Assembly: GCF_001042485.2 (NCBI RefSeq) | Contig: NZ_LBMN02000012.1 | Location: 1 to 64,000, forward strand | Length of the DNA stretch: 64,000 nt | Direction of reading: 5' to 3' | Source of the DNA: Bacillus paralicheniformis | GTDB taxonomy: Bacteria; Bacillota; Bacilli; Bacillales; Bacillaceae | Shown: positions 62,515-64,000 of the stretch, piece after piece | How positions within the stretch are numbered: the stretch's first letter is position 1 | How the letters are laid out: each line of letters starts with the position of its first letter | Translations under genes and position numbers: made by a program | Notes under the pieces: generated by a model | Databases searched by the model: none | What the model was told of the DNA's origin: nothing | The model's input: the letters and a program-made list of their open reading frames with translations, nothing else

Positions 62515-63357
62515 TTAAAGCAATCCGCTCCAAATCGATTTTTTAACTTCTTCTTCTCCTTCTTTTTCAGCCGCTGCCTGCTTTGAGGCACCTCTCATCT
62601 TTTCGAGTGCTTCGATGCGCGCAATCAGAGGGGCGAGCATGTCCTCGACGATTTCCTTCACATGTGCATCCTGGTCTGTCTGCTGCTCTTTTTCGTCCGC
62701 CGCTTTATCTCCTTCCAAATCGTCAAGACGTTTGAGAAGCGGAGCCAAGACGGCTTCAATCGTTCCTTGAACTTCTGATCGTTTCATCTTTTTTTCTTCC
62801 TCTCCCGTTTTTTGTTTGTCGCCGGCAAAAAACTGCTTAAACAGCTGAAAGAAACTGCCGGTCTCATCAGAGCCGGCGCGGGGCGGGTGTTCGACAGTTT
62901 CGGCAGTGCCCGCCATGCTGTAGCCGGTGATGCTTCCTTTTTTAATCTGTTCCCAGATCTCATCGCCGGCTTTTGTCACCAGCACCCAAGAGCCTTTCAC
63001 AATCGTTTCGCCGTTTACTTCAAAATCAGCCGGCGCAACATAGGACTCCACGACTTCTCCGACGCCTCCCTGGAAATTGTGATCCTTGTCGATCTTCCGG
63101 GCATTTTTCAGAAAACCGTGGGCGGCTTTTTGGATTTCGTCAGCCGTCATAAAATCGCCGTGGGCATCCGCAACGTCCGGCTCGTAGACCACGCCGTAGA
63201 CGAGCTTCTTTTCATCCTCGGCTTTTGCAATCAGCTTGACTTCCTTTTGAAATGTCGGCGGTTCACTCGACTTCGTCATAAAAAATTTCTTTTTGTTCGC
63301 CGCTTTGTCGACATAACTGACGAAATTGATCTTGGCATTTTTAAGCTCTCTCGGCAC
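62515..63357 (-). CDS. xkdF: Prohead protease/scaffold XkdF
   Basis: A 280-residue protein. The N-terminal 175 residues are the XkdF serine-protease-like domain ([57 protein letters not shown]). The C-terminal 100 residues are charged coiled coil, suggesting a fused scaffold. Needed for capsid assembly before XkdG. GTG start, 10 bases after AAGGAGG; 7 bases from the portal gene. Confidence 0.88.
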   Translation of the reverse strand: MPRELKNAKINFVSYVDKAANKKKFFMTKSSEPPTFQKEVKLIAKAEDEKKLVYGVVYEPDVADAHGDFMTADEIQKAAHGFLKNARKIDKDHNFQGGVGEVVESYVAPADFEVNGETIVKGSWVLVTKAGDEIWEQIKKGSITGYSMAGTAETVEHPPRAGSDETGSFFQLFKQFFAGDKQKTGEEEKKMKRSEVQGTIEAVLAPLLKRLDDLEGDKAADEKEQQTDQDAHVKEIVEDMLAPLIARIEALEKMRGASKQAAAEKEGEEEVKKSIWSGLL

Positions 63358-63364
63358 GAAGTGT

Positions 63365-64000
63365 TCACCTCCTTTCAGTGATCTGCTTCAATGTCTCGAC
63401 GGCTTCCTGCAGTTCAGGGAGCAGCGCTCCGGCTTCTGCTTCAGCACTCTTTGCGCTTTCCTGGTAACCGAGCGGTCTGCTGAATTCTTCCTCCGGCCAT
63501 TCATCAAGCGTCTTGCCGAGCACTCTGCCGGCCAGGTCGCGCAGATCATTTGCAGATACCGCCCCCGCTTGAATAAAAGGACCGAGCACTTTTGCAATCT
63601 CAAGCGGATCGCGAAAGTCCGGTCCTTTCAATTGAAGCCTCGCGTGGAAAATGTTTAAATCGCGGAGAAACAGCGTATTCAGCTTGCCGATCAATATTTT
63701 CCGCTCCGGTTCAAAAACCTGTTCTTCGGTGATTTTGCGGGCGGTATCGGCTGTCGCCCTGTTATATTCATGGGCATCACCGGTGTAGAGCGGTGGGAGC
63801 CTGAAGGAAGAGCGGATTTTATTTCGCGTTTTCTCGTCATATTCAAGAAACAGCGCATCTTCCTGCAAAATTTCGGCGAGGGATTTGATGTCCACTTTCA
63901 CCGGCGTAATGTCCTGGCTGCCGTGAATGTCTTTTTCCTGGGCGATCCCCTCCGCTTCGATGAGCAAAAATTTGTGGGCATTTTCAACGCCTTCCAAGTC
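63365..64000 (-). CDS. xkdE: Portal protein XkdE, C-terminal part (truncated by window)
   Basis: The frame is open to the window edge, so only about 210 C-terminal residues are seen. FRLPPLYTGDAHEYNRATAD and EEQVFEPERKIL are typical portal motifs (PBSX family, phage_portal). It forms the DNA gate at one capsid vertex. Its end (VETLKQITERR) lies 7 bases from xkdF. Confidence 0.88.
   Translation of the reverse strand, partial: DLEGVENAHKFLLIEAEGIAQEKDIHGSQDITPVKVDIKSLAEILQEDALFLEYDEKTRNKIRSSFRLPPLYTGDAHEYNRATADTARKITEEQVFEPERKILIGKLNTLFLRDLNIFHARLQLKGPDFRDPLEIAKVLGPFIQAGAVSANDLRDLAGRVLGKTLDEWPEEEFSRPLGYQESAKSAEAEAGALLPELQEAVETLKQITERR

Noticed and set aside
62812..63381. 189-codon plus-strand frame opposite xkdF
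   Set aside because: Antisense to a confident prohead protease gene; no Shine-Dalgarno, operon mates or family features.

Overview
The window looks like chromosome of the Bacillus licheniformis group (B. licheniformis or B. paralicheniformis). Gene order and protein lengths follow the B. subtilis proG-htrA-mhqA-steT and pit-ykaA-spoIIS neighbourhoods. The gamma-glutamyltransferase keeps the residue numbering I recall for the well-studied B. licheniformis enzyme (Thr399 and Arg109). Ribosome binding sites are strong AGGAGG types with many GTG and TTG starts. Species is inferred from memory; no database search was possible.

Layout. (1) 1-5,067: housekeeping and stress genes proG(-), htrA(+), mhqA(-) behind a textbook MhqR palindrome, and steT(+). 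(2) 5,066-33,078: a complete rhamnogalacturonan I (pectin hairy region) utilisation locus, all on the minus strand. It is yesLMN (sensing), yesOPQRSTUV (uptake, unsaturated-disaccharide hydrolase, regulator, acetylesterase), yesW plus an extra secreted acetylesterase plus yesX (PL11 lyases), an aldo/keto reductase plus yesY plus yesZ, then yetA and lplABC. Four transcription units share a precisely spaced A-tract box (GCAAAAAA, one base, five bases, then a -35 starting TTG), three of them with a CcpA cre site. The yesO promoter instead carries two 11-bp direct repeats 21 bp apart. (3) 33,139-38,147: ggt(-), ykaA-pit(+) and the spoIIS toxin-antitoxin locus. Here the toxin gene spoIISA carries a roughly 49-bp deletion with frameshift, while the antitoxin gene spoIISB and a small spoIISC-like ORF are intact. 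(4) 38,172-44,234: a minus-strand hexuronate operon (GntR regulator, zinc dehydrogenase, uxuA, uxuB-type SDR, second zinc dehydrogenase, ExuT-family transporter). (5) 44,272-64,000: the structural and lysis part of a PBSX-like contractile-tailed prophage, read right to left from a truncated portal gene to the amidase xlyA.

How the parts work together. Secreted YesW and the extra acetylesterase attack RG-I outside the cell. Oligomers enter through YesOPQ and LplABC, both of which lack an ATPase here. Cytosolic YesX, YesT/YesY, YesR, YesZ and the PL26-like YetA finish the job. YesMN and YesS control expression, with CcpA repression. The adjacent uxu operon handles hexuronates.

Main points for a second look: a programmed -1 frameshift (A AAA AAC) in the prophage tail-chaperone gene xkdN, opening a 60-codon extension with no start of its own; the shared box at four RG-I promoters; the broken spoIISA beside intact antitoxins; two intrinsic terminators inside the tail operon; an AT-rich acyltransferase cargo gene within the lysis module; and a modular tail fibre with repeated knob units and a C1q/TNF-like tip.
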